The translations under genes were made by a program, and so were the position numbers. Below are positions 31,346-44,261 of a stretch of 64,000 bases of DNA, piece after piece. Position 1 is the first letter of the stretch. Every line of letters starts with the position of its first letter. This DNA is from Diplonema papillatum (taxonomy: Eukaryota > Euglenozoa > Diplonemea > Diplonemida > Diplonemidae). The DNA lies in the NCBI GenBank assembly GCA_030068145.1, contig JAPJBO010000140.1:124001-188000 (forward strand), read 5' to 3'. The notes below the pieces were generated by a model. It searched no databases, was not told the origin of the DNA, and was given only the letters and a program-made list of their open reading frames with translations.

Positions 31346-32679
31346 TGAACAAACCGCGTGTTTTGTCGGAGGAAAGATCGTCACGATTGTTGGGAGCCGG
31401 GTTGTTGCAGGGTATTGTGAAGTTTGCCAGAGAAAGATGTAACGAGATGTCGGGAATCTCATACTTCTGGTGCATTGTCTAAGTTGTCCGAGCCAATCCG
31501 GACACTCATTGCCTAGCCAGTTTGTTTTATTTCATTTTAGGGAACGTTGGAGAAACAGCGAAAGAAAAGAAGTGGCAGGAATCTGGCCAAACAAATTTAT
31601 ACAAGCTTGGGCAAGTAGCCGCAACTAGTACTTCGAAAGCATTTTTCGCCAACTGCCGCTTCGGACTACAAATGTTCCTCATTCAATGAACAGAAAAAAA
31701 GGAACTGGGAACGAGACCATCACACGGACTTACAATCTTGCGCCGAAACGCGTAAGATTTTCCCCCGCGAGTTCCAGCGCTCGCACCGGATCGACTGCCT
31801 GAGCCGGAAAGTACGAAGTGGGTTGCCTCACTGCAGTGAAGTCGCGCATGAGTATGTTGGAGACAGAACTGACTGCCTCGCCTGTCAAGTCACGCTAGGT
31901 ACGTGCACAGCAGCATGATATTCAATAACCGAAAAAGTTATAGAAGGATATGCTCAGTGTTAAATCGACGATAAACTTCAGCTGGCGTCTGTCGATGTCG
32001 CTCTGCTCGAAACCATAAGGCTATTGACCGGCCGGCGCAGATACATGGCCACAAAAGTGGGTCTGTGCCATCGTCGGGGTCGTCGTTCATGCGGGTACCT
32101 TTTGGCATCGGCAACGGTTCTCGAAACACGTACTACTTCAGACGCAGCATGCACGGTCCGGTATCTCGCCAAAGGACAATCTTTCGTGTTTCAGCAGCAG
32201 TCAGACTTCACTCGCGAAGAGTTTCCACAACGTTGTTCCAGCACTTTCAAAAGTCAAACAACAACCCAAACCCCCTCAAGACTCTCCATGAAAGCACAAG
32301 AAAACAAGTGAGGAACCTTGTTTGCTATTTGTGGTGAGGAGAGGACGTTCGAGCTGCGGTCGTGTCCTTTTGCCCTATAGCTCCCCTGTTCCAGAGCAAA
32401 AGAATCCGCCAGCCTATCCACTGCGGGCATCGCAGACTTCTGTGATATTGCGTGGAACGGCAGGGACTTGCGAACTCATTTGGGTTCGTCTATTCGGAAG
32501 AAGCCGTCAAAAACGACGTTCTTCGCGGTTCTCTTCTGAATCAAAAAATTGTGGTAATTATAGCCAAAAGAGCAACAATAACTACCGACTGAGGACACAC
32601 CGCAAACCTCTGTCCGATTTGCGTTTGGATTACAGGACCCCTTGGATGCTGTACGGGAGGACTAAGAATTGCTTAGGAA
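31346..32679. other. intergenic, nothing recognised
   Basis: No recognisable gene or long repeat. Open frames up to 124 codons carry no motif. Confidence 0.4.
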
Positions 32680-33006
32680 TTGGCTTCTGGAGGTGATTTT
32701 GCCTTGTTTTCGCATTCTCGCTATTATTTCAGCCTAAACGAGCATCCGACCACTTTTCCCACCCTTTCGGAGCATTTTATGGGCACCTGAGTGGTAGGTT
32801 TCGAGTCTTGGATTTCAGGTGGAACGCCCCGTCTGAGTTTCTGATGTTTTTTCTTAAGGAATTACCTTGTGGGAGGTGATTCTGCTGTCTTGTTTTTGCA
32901 TTCTGCAGCCATTATTTCAGCCTAGACGAGCATCCGACCAGTTATTCTGGATTTCCCGAGCATTTTAGGACCACCCGAGTGGTAGGTTTCTAGTTTTGGG
33001 CTGCTG
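32680..33006 (-). repeat. ~188-bp repeat with conserved peptide, tandem copies B and C
   Basis: Two units in tandem, 188 bp apart, inverted relative to the copy at 4041-4230. On the minus strand copy B ends NPRLETYHSGAHKM then LRKGGKSGRMLV with a stop at 32734-32736. Copy C ends SPKLETYHSGGPKM then LGKSRITGRMLV with a stop at 32922-32924. Length, frame and stop are conserved among all three copies in the window. Confidence 0.75.
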
Positions 33007-36000
33007 GGGCGGCCCCTCGTCGGGGGCCCCCCCTTTTTTCGGCAAACAGGATAGGAGGCAGACAAATACAAGAATGGGGGTCCGTTGAAGACCGAATTGT
33101 TTTTCCAGCAGCCGAACAAAGCACCTACACCTTTTCCTCGCTACGGTCGACAAAGGATCCAGTGTGGAAGAAAGAAGGGCGTTGTCGATGGGTCTTGCGG
33201 CACCAGACAGGAAGCCGCCCCTTAGCTTCCAGGATCAAAGTCACCCGAACTCCGAAACACCGTGCAAACTAGCAAAATAGGAAAAAGGACTCACGCGCAT
33301 CAGACTTCGGCCGGAGGCTGTGAAGCACCGATTCCTCGCAAAACGACGGACTCTCGCTTCTGGTGACAACCGGTACCGGAACACCATCGGGTCGTAACTG
33401 CGCAGTCTAGCACTACTGCTGCAGTGCAGCTTCTAACAGGTCGCCAGACATTTTGACGCGTGTTGCATTTGGGGGGGCAGAGCTGACTTGCGCTTGCGTC
33501 GTTGTAGAGTACCCGTGCCGGGGGCACATCATCCCCGTTTTCTTCTTTCTCAGTGCTCGATGTCCTTGTTCAGCATCGTGTCATCGTAGCTGTCTTCTGT
33601 CTCTGAGTTGAGAAAGCTGTGACTCTTCCGTGGGAGTGCCAACACTCTCGAACGATGATCGAGTATCACCGCCCCCTCACAGCCTCGTTGTCAGTGTAAG
33701 AAAATTTCTTCCCTCTCCCTACACTAGAAAGGGAAGTCAGCGCTCCCAACAAGAAGGGAAACGCTTTTCTCTTGAAAACCTCTACTACCGCACCAGGAAG
33801 TGCTGATCTTGCAAGCGCCCCAGTAATCTACCCCGGCCCATTGTCGCCTGCAGAGGCCAACCGATAAGAGGTCCGGGAAGCAGTTCGAATACCATTTGAA
33901 AGAAGAATTGCCTTCTCACACGTCTACCCACCGATCCACAGTCCTGAGCCCTTCTTCAATACCTGTTAAGGGGCAGGGCCAGCTTGCCCGACCAGGTTGA
34001 CAACGGTTCTCCGGGCGGCCCTGCTCTACCATCACCAGTTCTGCCGTGGTACGTGCATCTGTGTCCGCACTCCCCATTAGCAGCGAACGCAGCGTGTTAC
34101 CAGGACAGGAGGATTGATAGAGCGAGTGCTCTTTCTCTTGTGACTCCAGGCTCCACAGGTAGACTCGGTGCCCCACGCACCGTGCATACTAAATATGATG
34201 TGTGGTTCTTAGGAGGTCCAAGTCCAGTTCTGGTGGTGCAGTGGCTATGCGCCCTCCCCTTTTTTTTCCTTGAGACGGAGAAATATCAGAGGTCTTTAGT
34301 CTACGACCACACTGAAGCCAGCCAACAATGCAGAGTTCGTAGATGAGGGCCGAAGCCACGAACCAACGGCGCAGGTAGTCACCGGTACTCTCTCTGCTCG
34401 TGCTGCAACGTGAGTCCCCGCAGACATAAGAAGTTCCGGAGTCTCAACTGCTTATCTACCCATCGTGGATTATCCCCTGTTCATGGTGAATACTCACTAC
34501 ATGGCAGCTCAGACACTCTTCTGAGATCACTGTCTGGACCACCGTCGTTGCATGGAAGCGTAAGGAGGTGAATGCTAGCTGTTTTGGTTCCTGCTGTTCA
34601 ATGAGCCCTGACAGCACAAAGCCTCTGCTCTCCCATTCTTTTTTTGCCGCTTGTTACGCGACGCAGAGAAACCGCAGCGCATACAACATACTCCTATAGA
34701 AGGTGGGGGTGGTAGAAAGGTAAAAAGATATTGTTTTCCAGACCTTGCTTTCCAGGCGGCGGCACCCCCGGTGCCCTCATCCGCAAATTAAATTTGTCCC
34801 CCGCCCGAATTCGGGGCCGTGTCGACCCGCTTGCGCCCATCGTTCACCTTGCACACCACCCGCGAACCCGCGTCTTTCTCTTCAGCGTCCCAACGTGTGG
34901 TTGGTATGCTACCAGCGAAAGGCGTACAACAGCCAGACCGAATCAAGTAGGCAGAAAACCCCTACGAGAGAAAAACCGAAGAGTGCCGCGCAGTTGAAGA
35001 GAAAAGAAATAAATAAGGACCCGAGCAAAAAAGTTGTCTTTTTGTTCTTTTTTATTATTCTATTTTTTTTGAGATTGTTGTTCTTCTTCTCTTTTTTCTT
35101 TCAGTGTGATCTCTATCCGTTTTCTTGGTTATGTCTGTATGTTCGGTTATGGGAAAATGAGAGAATTCAAAGGCAAAAAGCGAGGCAGACCGACGATTTC
35201 GGTCACGGTTTAGACTCGGTTTGAGTGTACGGCGCTACAATCGATACCCGTTCAACCGACACTCCATTCTTGTTTCTTTTTCCTTTATCTCCGGAAATGT
35301 TCCAACCGTTATACGCTTCACAAAGGCGCGCTTGTACCTGCTGGCAGCTTCACCGGGCAATTTATTGTTAGCCACATGCCGTGTGAGAGCAAATAACGCT
35401 AGGAAACTCAACCGCCCAAGTAGGACCTTCTGATCATGATCATTTGCAAATTTTCCATCTGAAACCACGTCCAGGAATGGGTTCAGGTAGTGCGGTCAAC
35501 GAAAACTCTACTACTTTCTCCTACTCTTGCGGTGTACGCTTTCTCGGTCCCGTACATTAGTGCGCACAAACTTGCACTCCTGGTTTGTGCTCGGTTCGTG
35601 ATTGCGTTTGTGGATACGATTCGCTGCCTCTCAACCTAGCAGCGAGTGAAATTGGGCTCCTCATCCTGTTTGTTTGAGACAGGAAGAAGACTACAGCCGA
35701 CCTTCCGTACAAACAATTTGAAGTATCGTGTGGTCAGGGTTTCCTGAAGTACTTACTCTTTCAGTGATTCTGTAGCTAAAGTACCGTCTAGCACGCCAGC
35801 TCGTACTCGCTGCCTGTAAAGTGTTGGTAGCCACCTGGAACAACCGGCCTCACAATACACGGCTGTGCATAGCTCCGGCCCCTGTTTCAAGAGACAGAAC
35901 ATTCGTCGACGCCGGTTTCACACAGCTCTTTCCTTAAAGAAGGCAACACCAGCAGGGAACAGTTGAAATATACCTCTTGAGTTAGTGCTGCTCACGATTG

Positions 36001-36143
36001 CGGGAGTCGGGATTGAACGAGTCCAAAGCAGGACCGACTCTCGCTATTTTATGAGAAAAGCGAGGAATTATGACGTTCCTTTTTCTCTGCCCGTCAAGAC
36101 GCTCAGACTTGACCATTCTTATGCCTTTCTTTCCTTTTTCCCT
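33007..36143. other. intergenic, nothing recognised
   Basis: No recognisable gene or strong repeat. It includes T-rich stretches near 34260 and 35040-35100. The longest open frame (159 codons, 34745-35224, plus) runs through low-complexity lysine/phenylalanine-rich sequence. Confidence 0.4.
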
Positions 36144-36190
36144 TGTCTTTTTTGTATAAGCACCTGCTTTGTAGGAAATACTTGAAAGAA
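36144..36190 (+). repeat. 'KHLLCRKYL' repeat family, partial copy
   Basis: CTTTTTTGTATAAGCACCTG, then CTTTGTAGGAAATACTTGA. This is nearly identical to 44262-44300, including the preceding T-run and GTATAAGC. Confidence 0.65.
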
Positions 36191-38585
36191 GCAAACGAGC
36201 TTTCGCACTGCTACAAGAGTTCCAGTCCACAGGATGCGTCCTCCTACGTGCCATTACTTCGGAAGCCGCCCAGACTGAACGAGTTCCCACAAGGTCGAAC
36301 TCTCGGCCAGAGGTTCGCAATCAGGGGATTGAGTACATTTAGGCAGCCACACACCCGCGTCGCAAGCCACCATAACTTGTGGTCTCTGCAAACTGCTATC
36401 CAGTCATCAAAACTTGTGGCCCTCTGTAATGTCACAATATATCCAGGTATTCGATGAGATAAAAGCAAAGGAGGGTGCATTGACGTGTAGTACGACCGAA
36501 CGAGCTTTCATGAGAGCTTGTGGCCTCGAACTTGTAGAACCTCCCCCTCTCTCTGTCTCGCTCTTTTCGCGCTTGATTAGGCTGCGGCAGAGACGGACTG
36601 GACGTGGATACTCGCAACCCGCAAACATCAGGAAAAGGACCAACACTCTTGGCACACCTGCTGTCTCTGCTTCTTTGGAGCACGATACATACCCGTTTCT
36701 GCCGCTCATTCCCTCTTTGACGTTTCCGGTCACCACAAGAGAGAGGACAGGACTCTACTCGAGGAAAGCAACTGTACCCAGGCTTCCTGCAAGTGGCAAA
36801 AGTATCTTTCGAGCTCTGTTCCACACGTTGTCACCAGACCCCTCCCTACAGCAATCTTCGGTTTCAGAAGATGAACAGGCAAACTTTCCGGAAGATGGGG
36901 GTGGATGGGAGAGCAGAAGAAAAGTCCTGCTGAAAGGCGTTCCTGCCTTCTTCGTTCTTTTCTTCGCCTTCTAACGCACACGTTCTGATTTTCCGAAGGC
37001 CGCAAGCTCAGAAAAGGGCGGGCGGGCCTTTCCCCTCCCGCATTTCTGCGGTGTTACCTTGCTCGAAATGACGTCCGTAGGATGTGTGTTTTTCACGACT
37101 TCGTATTTGGGTTGCACGGCCACTCTGCGCGTCCTGGGCGGTTTCTATTGCAGAAAGCCTCCGAAGCGGTGACGCTGGCTATTGGCGAGCCGCCCTTCCT
37201 TCATGAGAAGAAAGGTGCCAACGAATTTCTCGTGCCCCAAGCCTGGCTCTTGTCAGGCAGCGCGTGTGTAGAGAGAGGTCCCTGTGCCTGCCCACTCAAA
37301 GAAATCCATGCCCGTTTGTTGCCCGAGACGGTGTTCATTGGTTCTTGACGGATTCACTATATATGCGTGACTGCTTAGAGAGGTCGGCACATGTTCCCAC
37401 CCGGCTCTGCTTCGGAGAACACCGTGGCGCGTACTTAGTATGAACAGTAAGGACACGCCGCGCCAAATCGTACCGCGAAAAAATGTCACAACAAAAAGCG
37501 AACTGTGCTTTCGGGGTTCCATGGGTTTTGCCATCTCGTCGGAAGTCCGAAAATGGTGAGGAAGAGTACGAGGAGGACCGCGGTGGAAACAAATGGATAG
37601 CGGTGCGGTAGAAAACGAGAGGGATGCCACTGATGGCAACGAAAGAAGACCATGCCCTCTGAACCCTCCTAGGTTTTCCCCCTGGACCGGCAGCAGGGAT
37701 GCTGAGAACAACCGAATGTGTGAGAGAACAGCCAACCAAAGCATGCTCAAGCGGGAGTAGGTATTGGGCGGAAAGAATCTGAAGAGAAAGAAAGAGGTCC
37801 CATTGAGCAGATAGAACGAAAGCGAACAGGAGCTCAGCAACAAGCAAATAACTCACCAACAAAAATTGCAGTCGCAAGAAAGAAAACCGGGTTCGAGGTG
37901 AAACTGCAAACGCGCAGTCGAATCGTGCTCATTTACTCAACATGTGCAAGGATTTTGTTGGAAGACTTAAAAAGCTCGCCTGCCAACAGCGGTGTTTCAC
38001 CTGCGTCGTGAATCCAGCTTCTTCCAAAAACCGCGAAGAAACGAGACAGATGCCCATTTTGCAACAGCGACGGACGAACAGTGGGGAAACCACTTTTCAC
38101 AAGTCTACGCCATCATGAGCCCTGGTGCAAAAAGAAACACAAAGCAAAGCGACGCGCTACCTCTAAGAAACCGACGGACGAAAAACTAGATACACCACGG
38201 GTACCCAGTGTGCCCAGAGTGCCCTAACTGTGGCGAGCAACGAACAGTGCAACTACTTTTTTCACTACCGAGAGCGACGACGTCACGCACTTCGAAAAGC
38301 GCAACGTTCGTTTCTACCCGCAAACCTCTCTGAGTTATTCTACACTCTTCTCTACGTAGAGCCATGGTGCGAACACTGGACCGGTACGGTTCAGGGCAAC
38401 TCCTGCTCAACTTGTAAGACGTGGGGAGCCCAAGAGCACTCACCTATCCTGGCGAGAACTTGGTGTCGGTCACAAATTGTTTCGAACCTGACTCGTCTAA
38501 GCGAGCAAATAAAGTGTACACGAAAGAAGCCATGCATGCCCCCCCAAACCCACCCAGTACGTATTAGCTTTAAAAGAACCCATTC
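36191..38585. other. intergenic, nothing recognised
   Basis: The longest plus-strand open frame (186 codons, 36414-36974) and two overlapping minus-strand frames (196 and 180 codons, 37253-37877) have no recognisable motif. Their mutual overlap argues against more than one being real. No transcript evidence can be inferred. Confidence 0.35.
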
Positions 38586-38648
38586 GGCGAAGGTCACCCG
38601 GAGACTCTAAAATCCCGGATTCTCAAGCGAACTATAACTCTAAAAAAC
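38586..38648 (+). repeat. short dispersed repeat S6, copy 1
   Basis: CACCCGGAGACTCTAAAATC, then CCGGATTCTCAAGCGAACT and ATAACTCTAAAAAA. Related sequences are at 41548-41606 (GGAGACTCC...CGGAGTTTCAAGCGAGC...CACTCTGAAGAA) and 52945-52986, with remnants near 18604 and 21738. The order GGAGACTC - CCGGA - TCAAGCGAAC - ACTCTAA is retained. Confidence 0.6.
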
Positions 38649-41545
38649 GATCAGGGAACCACGTTCAACAAAGCTCTTCCAACGCTGAGCAAAGTTGGGC
38701 CTTTGGCAGTCCTGTGTTACAGCAAGACCGATCTTCGCAACATTGCAAAGCGAGAGAGACATCACATTTGCCTTTCTCGTGAAACAATGTTCTTAAAGTT
38801 CGTGCCCCTGCAAAGGCAGCTGGGCCCAAGCCGCTGGAGGATGGCAAACCGCAAAACCGATCTGATATACAGCAAGCCAACACCTCCCAGGGCTCGGCTG
38901 GCAACATGGGCGATACTTTTGTCTCAAAGACAGCAAGAAGGGATCGAAAGCTTGCGACTCCGCACAAGTCATTGGGTGCTAAGCTGTATTACCAAATCAA
39001 CGGCCTCCAATGGCTAGAGCGAACACGAAGCATGCTTGTCTTTGACTGCGACGTGCAGGTCCTATTGAGGGTCCTCTTGAAGAGTATCTCTTCGACAAAA
39101 TAGGCACGACAACGCTCACCAGCACGCCATCAGATCTGCAAGCAGGCATGTTTCCGAACCGGCGACGCCATGATGGGATCTTTTATGGAATTGAAGGCCC
39201 CCCGCCCTTGGTTAAAGACTCAAGGGAAGCTTCCAAGATTACTGCGAATATTCTCGCCGGCTCCGGCTGTGCGTGCTCAGTTGCTTTCAGTGCAGCTGCT
39301 TACCGATCCTTCGGAACCTGTTGTTCGTCAAGGTAGCACGAGACAGTGTTCTGTTTTTTTGTGTGCAGGGTAATTTCTTCCGCCGAGTTGCCGACTACCT
39401 GTACACCGCAACTAAAAACCTCAAAGCCTACTATCCCGAACAAGTGTTGAGAGTGCCGTCCTACATCTGGCCGGGCTAACGAGAGAAAGGAGAGTGTGCA
39501 TGTACATGCTGGGTACACAGGTCTAACGCAAACGAACGGCTGTAGAGGCCCGGAGCGGAGTGGGTCAGGTGGTCTGTCGAGAATATGTTGCTGTGGAGAG
39601 AAATTATCAAAGCTGCCTTCAAACCCTGTCAAATGCATGGCGAAACAAACAGTCCGTCCGATCTGTGGCACGCCCGCACCCCGATCCTTAATTACCGTTA
39701 ATTAAATGAGCCCCCTTCCCCCTCGCAATCTCCAACCCCTGCAAAAACTCGCTAGTTCCGTGCCGTCTACCTTTTCTATCCAGCCTCACCATTCCTGGAC
39801 CCTACGTCGCAAACCTCACAAAAAAGTCCAACGGCGGCCCTTCGTCGATTGGTTGGTTTTCGTGTTGCCCGAAACAGTCGCAAAGAAAGGTTGCCTGGTC
39901 ACAGAGGCTCGTTTTTAAGCCGTCAGGTCAGGCAGCGGGTGCTCGGACGGGTGAACAAGATCTCGTTGGAAACCCCTGTTTAGAAATTACAGGCGAACTT
40001 CTATAGACCAGACCCACACTGTGGGTGGGTAGTGGCCGAAGTCGCAAAACTGATACCAAAGGCTCGCTGTCGCTCGCTGCTCGTGCCTTTGCTTTCTTTT
40101 CCAACACGTTGCGAATAAAAGTTAGTCCATTTCGTACGTTTCTGCCGAAAGTTGCCCGGAGACTGTGGTAACGAGTTTCAAATGAACTCAAACAAAGGGG
40201 AAGGCAGAAATAGGCCTCAAGGCCCGGAGTGTATCCAGCTTACCCCGAAAAGCGGATGTGACACCCGCTTTTTTTAAACTCCAGCCTCTGTGTACCCGTA
40301 CTGGGCAAGCCTGCGCAGAGCAGTTGTGGAAGCGTGCAGTGCGAGGTGTACATGCCAGAACAGGGGCCGCATCGCTGGTGCCCACAAAACAGCAAAGCCA
40401 GCCCACCTGTTACAACGTTACTATTTTTACACAGGAACCATGTCGCCAGCTCGTGACCAAGGGGCCCTGAAGAAGCGACTCGACCGCACCTGCGGTGAGT
40501 TGTGTACGAAGAACCAAACCATTTCAATTGAACAACGAATCACAAGACAGCACGTCAACTCCGGCTGATCGCCGGCAACACGCAAAAATGACACTCAAAA
40601 AAAACCACAATCTAGTTTGAAGAAAACCTCGAAATAACCCGAAACCTCAAAATACTCTAGTAAGAAACGAAATGGACCTGAATAGGAAAATTAACGAAAT
40701 GCAGGGGACCGCTCCCAATAAACCAACCAGAGACAAAAGAATTAAAGAACGACGCAAAGCTGCTGTACCAACGCACATAACCGACTAAAACAGTAAGCAG
40801 GAGAAAAATTGTCGGATGTCACTGGCTCCCTTTTGCCCTTGCTTTGTGGCAAACACTCAAGAAAATAGGCCGCCATTTGCTAAGTACGAATGAGGTGATG
40901 TGTGCTGAAGCACAAGAAGTGGTACTCATTGTTAAGGCCAATGACTCCCCGCTGGTGCACCAGTATTCCAGAACACAGAAAACCAAGTGAATGCAGGCCA
41001 CCTCCGACTTTTCGAAGTGTCTGCGTGTTATTGAAGCGAGTGAAGGGAACCTTTCCGGAACAGCGGACATGAAAAACTGAAGAACTTATGGCAAGCGACT
41101 GAACAAAGGCCCGGCGGTGGGGTGCAAGCATATATTGCCCTTGCCATTTTCATCGTCATTGATCGGTTGATGCTGGTCATACCTTTCCGGGTGCTACGTC
41201 CAACTCCGGAAATGTTCTCTCTGATGAGTACTACTCTGAAACGCATCCGTCAGGATTCTTCGGGCTGGATGCATTTTAGGTACTGTCCGTTGGTAGGAGG
41301 CCTTGTTGAAGGTGTCGTGTTTCTGCTAGACGCCGAGCTTGCGGGCTTGGAGTGATGTCGCCCTTTCCTTTCGCCAAGAGAGCGAGGAAAGCAGAAACAC
41401 GGGCGTTGACCGGCATCCTGTTTATTTTTGCTCACTGCGCATGAAGCACTGAGGACGGATTGTTCGTCGGCGGTCACCTGTCACAGCAAGCACACGCCAG
41501 CAAGGCAAATTCGGCAAGTCTGACACGACAACGTAAGCAGCAGCA
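38649..41545. other. intergenic, repeat-bearing
   Basis: Holds a diverged member of the 'KHLLCRKYL' family at 40905-40975 and an AT-rich palindrome TTAATTACCGTTAATTAA near 39687-39704. Open frames are up to 126 codons, without motifs. Confidence 0.4.
40905..40975 (+). repeat. 'KHLLCRKYL' repeat family, diverged middle segment
   Basis: GTGGTACTCATTGTTAAGGC, then CAATGACTCCCCGCTGGTGC and ACCAGTATTCC. This matches the central part of 44330-44385 and 31210-31265. Confidence 0.45.
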
Positions 41546-41547
41546 AA

Positions 41548-41606
41548 ACGAGAGGAGACTCCAAAAACTCGGAGTTTCAAGCGAGCTTTTCACTCTGAAG
41601 AATGAA
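41548..41606 (+). repeat. short dispersed repeat S6, copy 2
   Basis: GGAGACTCCAAAAACTCGGA, then GTTTCAAGCGAGCTTTTCAC and TCTGAAGAAT, matching 38594-38645. Confidence 0.6.
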
Positions 41607-42199
41607 AGGGATACACCCCCTTGCGCAACGTTTTAAGCGATAAAAAAAGAGGATGAACGAGATCGATAGGGGGGGGGGGAAAAAAAAGCGCGAGCAGCAC
41701 TGTTCTTCTTTCTTAACCGAGTATTTTTTTTCGATTACGCTTCCCTCTCCCCCAAGTCCCCTGTCTGTTTTTAACCCATTCGGCTGCTGGCGCATCAGTC
41801 GCTCCCGCGCGAATCACCAAACTCCAAAGAAGAAGGTACCTGAGCCAGTCCATTCCTCTCAGGTTTTGGAATTACGTCGCCTCGCTTCGCAGTGAGCGAG
41901 CTGTGCACGAGTTGTCTGTGTGGTGGTCCACCAAGGCCCACCGAAGAGGCAACGCAGCTGAAAACATCTCTCAGAACCAGGGAAGGGTGGGCTGGCCTCC
42001 AGAACCGTGGGAGATAAGAAGCAGAATAATACTCTTTCCAACCAAACAAAAAGCCGTCCAAGAACCTCGAAGGTCTGAGCTCGAACCCAGCATAGCAGCT
42101 CAGATGGGGGCCGGTGCGAATTTGCTACAGCACCCGCTGCTCGGAAATGCGGGAGGCACCAGCCGTTTCGAAGTTGAAGCAGCCACTCTGCACGCGTTG
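41607..42199. other. intergenic, nothing recognised
   Basis: A G-run followed by an A-run near 41671-41687. No gene recognised; the open frames here are short and overlap one another on both strands. Confidence 0.4.
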
Positions 42200-42403
42200 C
42201 AATTGCCAACGCTTAGCGCTAGCATTTGCCAACGCTTGCATTACCTACCGCTGACATTTGCCAACGCTTGCATTACCTACCGCTAGCATTTGCCAACGCT
42301 TGCATTACCTACCGCTAGCATTTGCCAACGCTTGCAATTGCCAACGCTTACCGCTAGCATTTGCCAACGTCGCAATTGCCAACGCTTACCGCTAGCATTT
42401 GTA
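42200..42403 (+). repeat. 32-bp minisatellite
   Basis: Units starting CATTTGCCAACGCTTGCATT and continuing ACCTACCGCTAG begin at 42223, 42255, 42287 and 42319 with an exact 32-bp spacing. Variant units of 39 and 38 bp begin at 42358 and 42396. A smaller word, TTGCCAACGCTTxC, recurs inside the variants. It is coding-neutral as far as I can see. Confidence 0.9.
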
Positions 42404-43299
42404 CACGTCCGAGTAGCTGCGCTGGTGGTACTACTGACTCGGCTGGTGAGAAGGGAGCCGCAGCCCCTTTCTTCCCTTCAACACGAGCGCCGGATCTGAG
42501 CTGTCTTCCCTTTTCCGAACATGCAGTGCTGGAGGCAACAAAAGGAAGAGCCACCTGACGATGCTCAGCAGCATCACGTGAACTCAACGCAGGTTTTGGG
42601 TCCTGCGATTGGCGGGTTCAAGTACGTCGCCGCAAACGCACTGTTTTGCTGCGGCGGAAAATAGTCATGATCATCACGGGGGATGAGAAGAGTCGCTTGG
42701 CGTCCGAATTGCCGCCTGGAGTGCCCCCAGGCTTGGCTTGACATTGACACGCGATACCAGCCAGGTATCGGAACTTGCACTCGGCTTGCCGAAACCGAAT
42801 TTTCATGCCTCGTAGCCAACGATCCAAAAAGCCACAGTGTCTGTGCTTTATTCGAACTCGAGCGTTCAACACGAAACAACGATCAATACCCCAGTTTCGG
42901 ACACTCCCTCATTGTCAAATTTGTGGGAAGAGAGGGGGGATCTGACGCACCAATGCTATGGTGGAAGAAGAGGAACGAAAGCAAGCAGAATGACACAGTC
43001 TCGAAAAAAGATGAACTGAAGCTTTCAGAAAAGAATAGAACAAGAAGATCCGGACCCTTTTCCAAAAGAACTTGTCTCCTTCCCAGTCCTCGGTGGTCTC
43101 GTCCAAGAGACACACGAAAAGGGCTTCCCTGGTGCGCGCCACCCCCGGGGTACAATCTCGTGCACCCAGTTCGCATTAATTGACGGAAATGTGCACGGCG
43201 CGGAAACATGCTGCCACTCTGCCATTCTGCTCCTGCGTACGGCGGCAGCGGTTGCACTACTCAATTGGAGTCACACAATTTGTTTACATAAGCGCCAAA
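42404..43299. other. intergenic, nothing recognised
   Basis: A 166-codon plus frame (42683-43183) and a 124-codon minus frame overlap and show no motif. Confidence 0.35.
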
Positions 43300-43490
43300 C
43301 CACGTGTAGCGGACGTGAGGCCATGCGGGTCTACCCCTACACGACAAACCATACAAACACAACAGGTCAAAGTCCTGAGTGAGGGTGGTGTAAGCAAAGA
43401 ACAAAACAGATTGTGTTTGCCCCTCTACCTCTATATTTTCTCCCTTTCCATTCGGAGTCGAAGCGGCTACGTCGAGTATTTTCTTCTAGT
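43300..43490 (+). repeat. dispersed ~200-bp repeat, copy 2
   Basis: Matches 20475-20690: GGACGTGAGGCCATGCGGGT, GGTGGTGTAAGCAAAGAACA, CATTCGGAGTCGAAGCGGCT, ACGTCGAGTATTTTCTT. About 30 bases are missing or altered relative to copy 1 around GTAACACAC. Confidence 0.8.
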
Positions 43491-44261
43491 CACTGCTCGT
43501 TTGAGGCGAAAGCTTGAATGACCCACACATCCCGTCGTCGTGGCTCGAAACATGCACTTCAAACGTCTTTTGTGCTTGCCGTCGTGCGAACCGATGCTGG
43601 CTGCTGTTCCGAGCACCTCAGGAAGACCAAGGTCTATTCACTCCAATGCATTTGAGCATCGTTTCCAAAGACTCCCTTCCTTGGAACAGACGAGTGTCCA
43701 CGAACATTTCCCGAAAGAAGCATCGACCCGATCCCTCCACAAGACTTCACAAAGCAACATTTATCGTAGGGTCCATGCGTGGGGTTCGTGGCTCAAACCA
43801 CTGCGCTCTGAAATGTTAGCAAAATCGTACCTCCGTCTCCACACTCGGCCCTCAGATGGTCACAACCTTGTCTCGGAACTGGTCAGTTCCCCTTCTCTTA
43901 TAAAACGCACTTTGTCTTATTTTTTTTTAAAGCACCTGCACACGAGATACTCGCGTTCGTCGGCGAACAGACACAGTATGCCTGGTCAAGTGTATTACTC
44001 GTTGGCTTGCTCGCGACTCCACCGATGCAGTAATGGGAGCTACCTGTGTTGTTTTTGAAAGTTTTCAAATTCTGGAGGGGGATAGTTGACTAGACCTGGT
44101 GGTTGTAGTATCGTAGTATTAAACCTAAAAAAAAAACCTCCCCCGCTTCCGTGAGAAAAAGCGAAGCAAAAAGACACCGTCTTGTTTTATGTGTTCTGTC
44201 AAGGGCTACGACTCAACTATTCCTTTCCCGTTCCCACGAGGAAGCACGTCCGAGTATTCCT
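43491..44261. other. intergenic, nothing recognised
   Basis: A 172-codon plus frame (43540-44058) has no motif. A weak partial copy of the 'KHLLCRKYL' repeat (T-run, AAAGCACCTGCACACGAGAT) lies at 43921-43960 inside it, which suggests the frame is chance. Confidence 0.35.

Noticed and set aside
36414..36974. 186-codon plus-strand open frame as a gene
   Set aside because: No motif, no homologue recognised and no splice or promoter support; mentioned only as an open frame.
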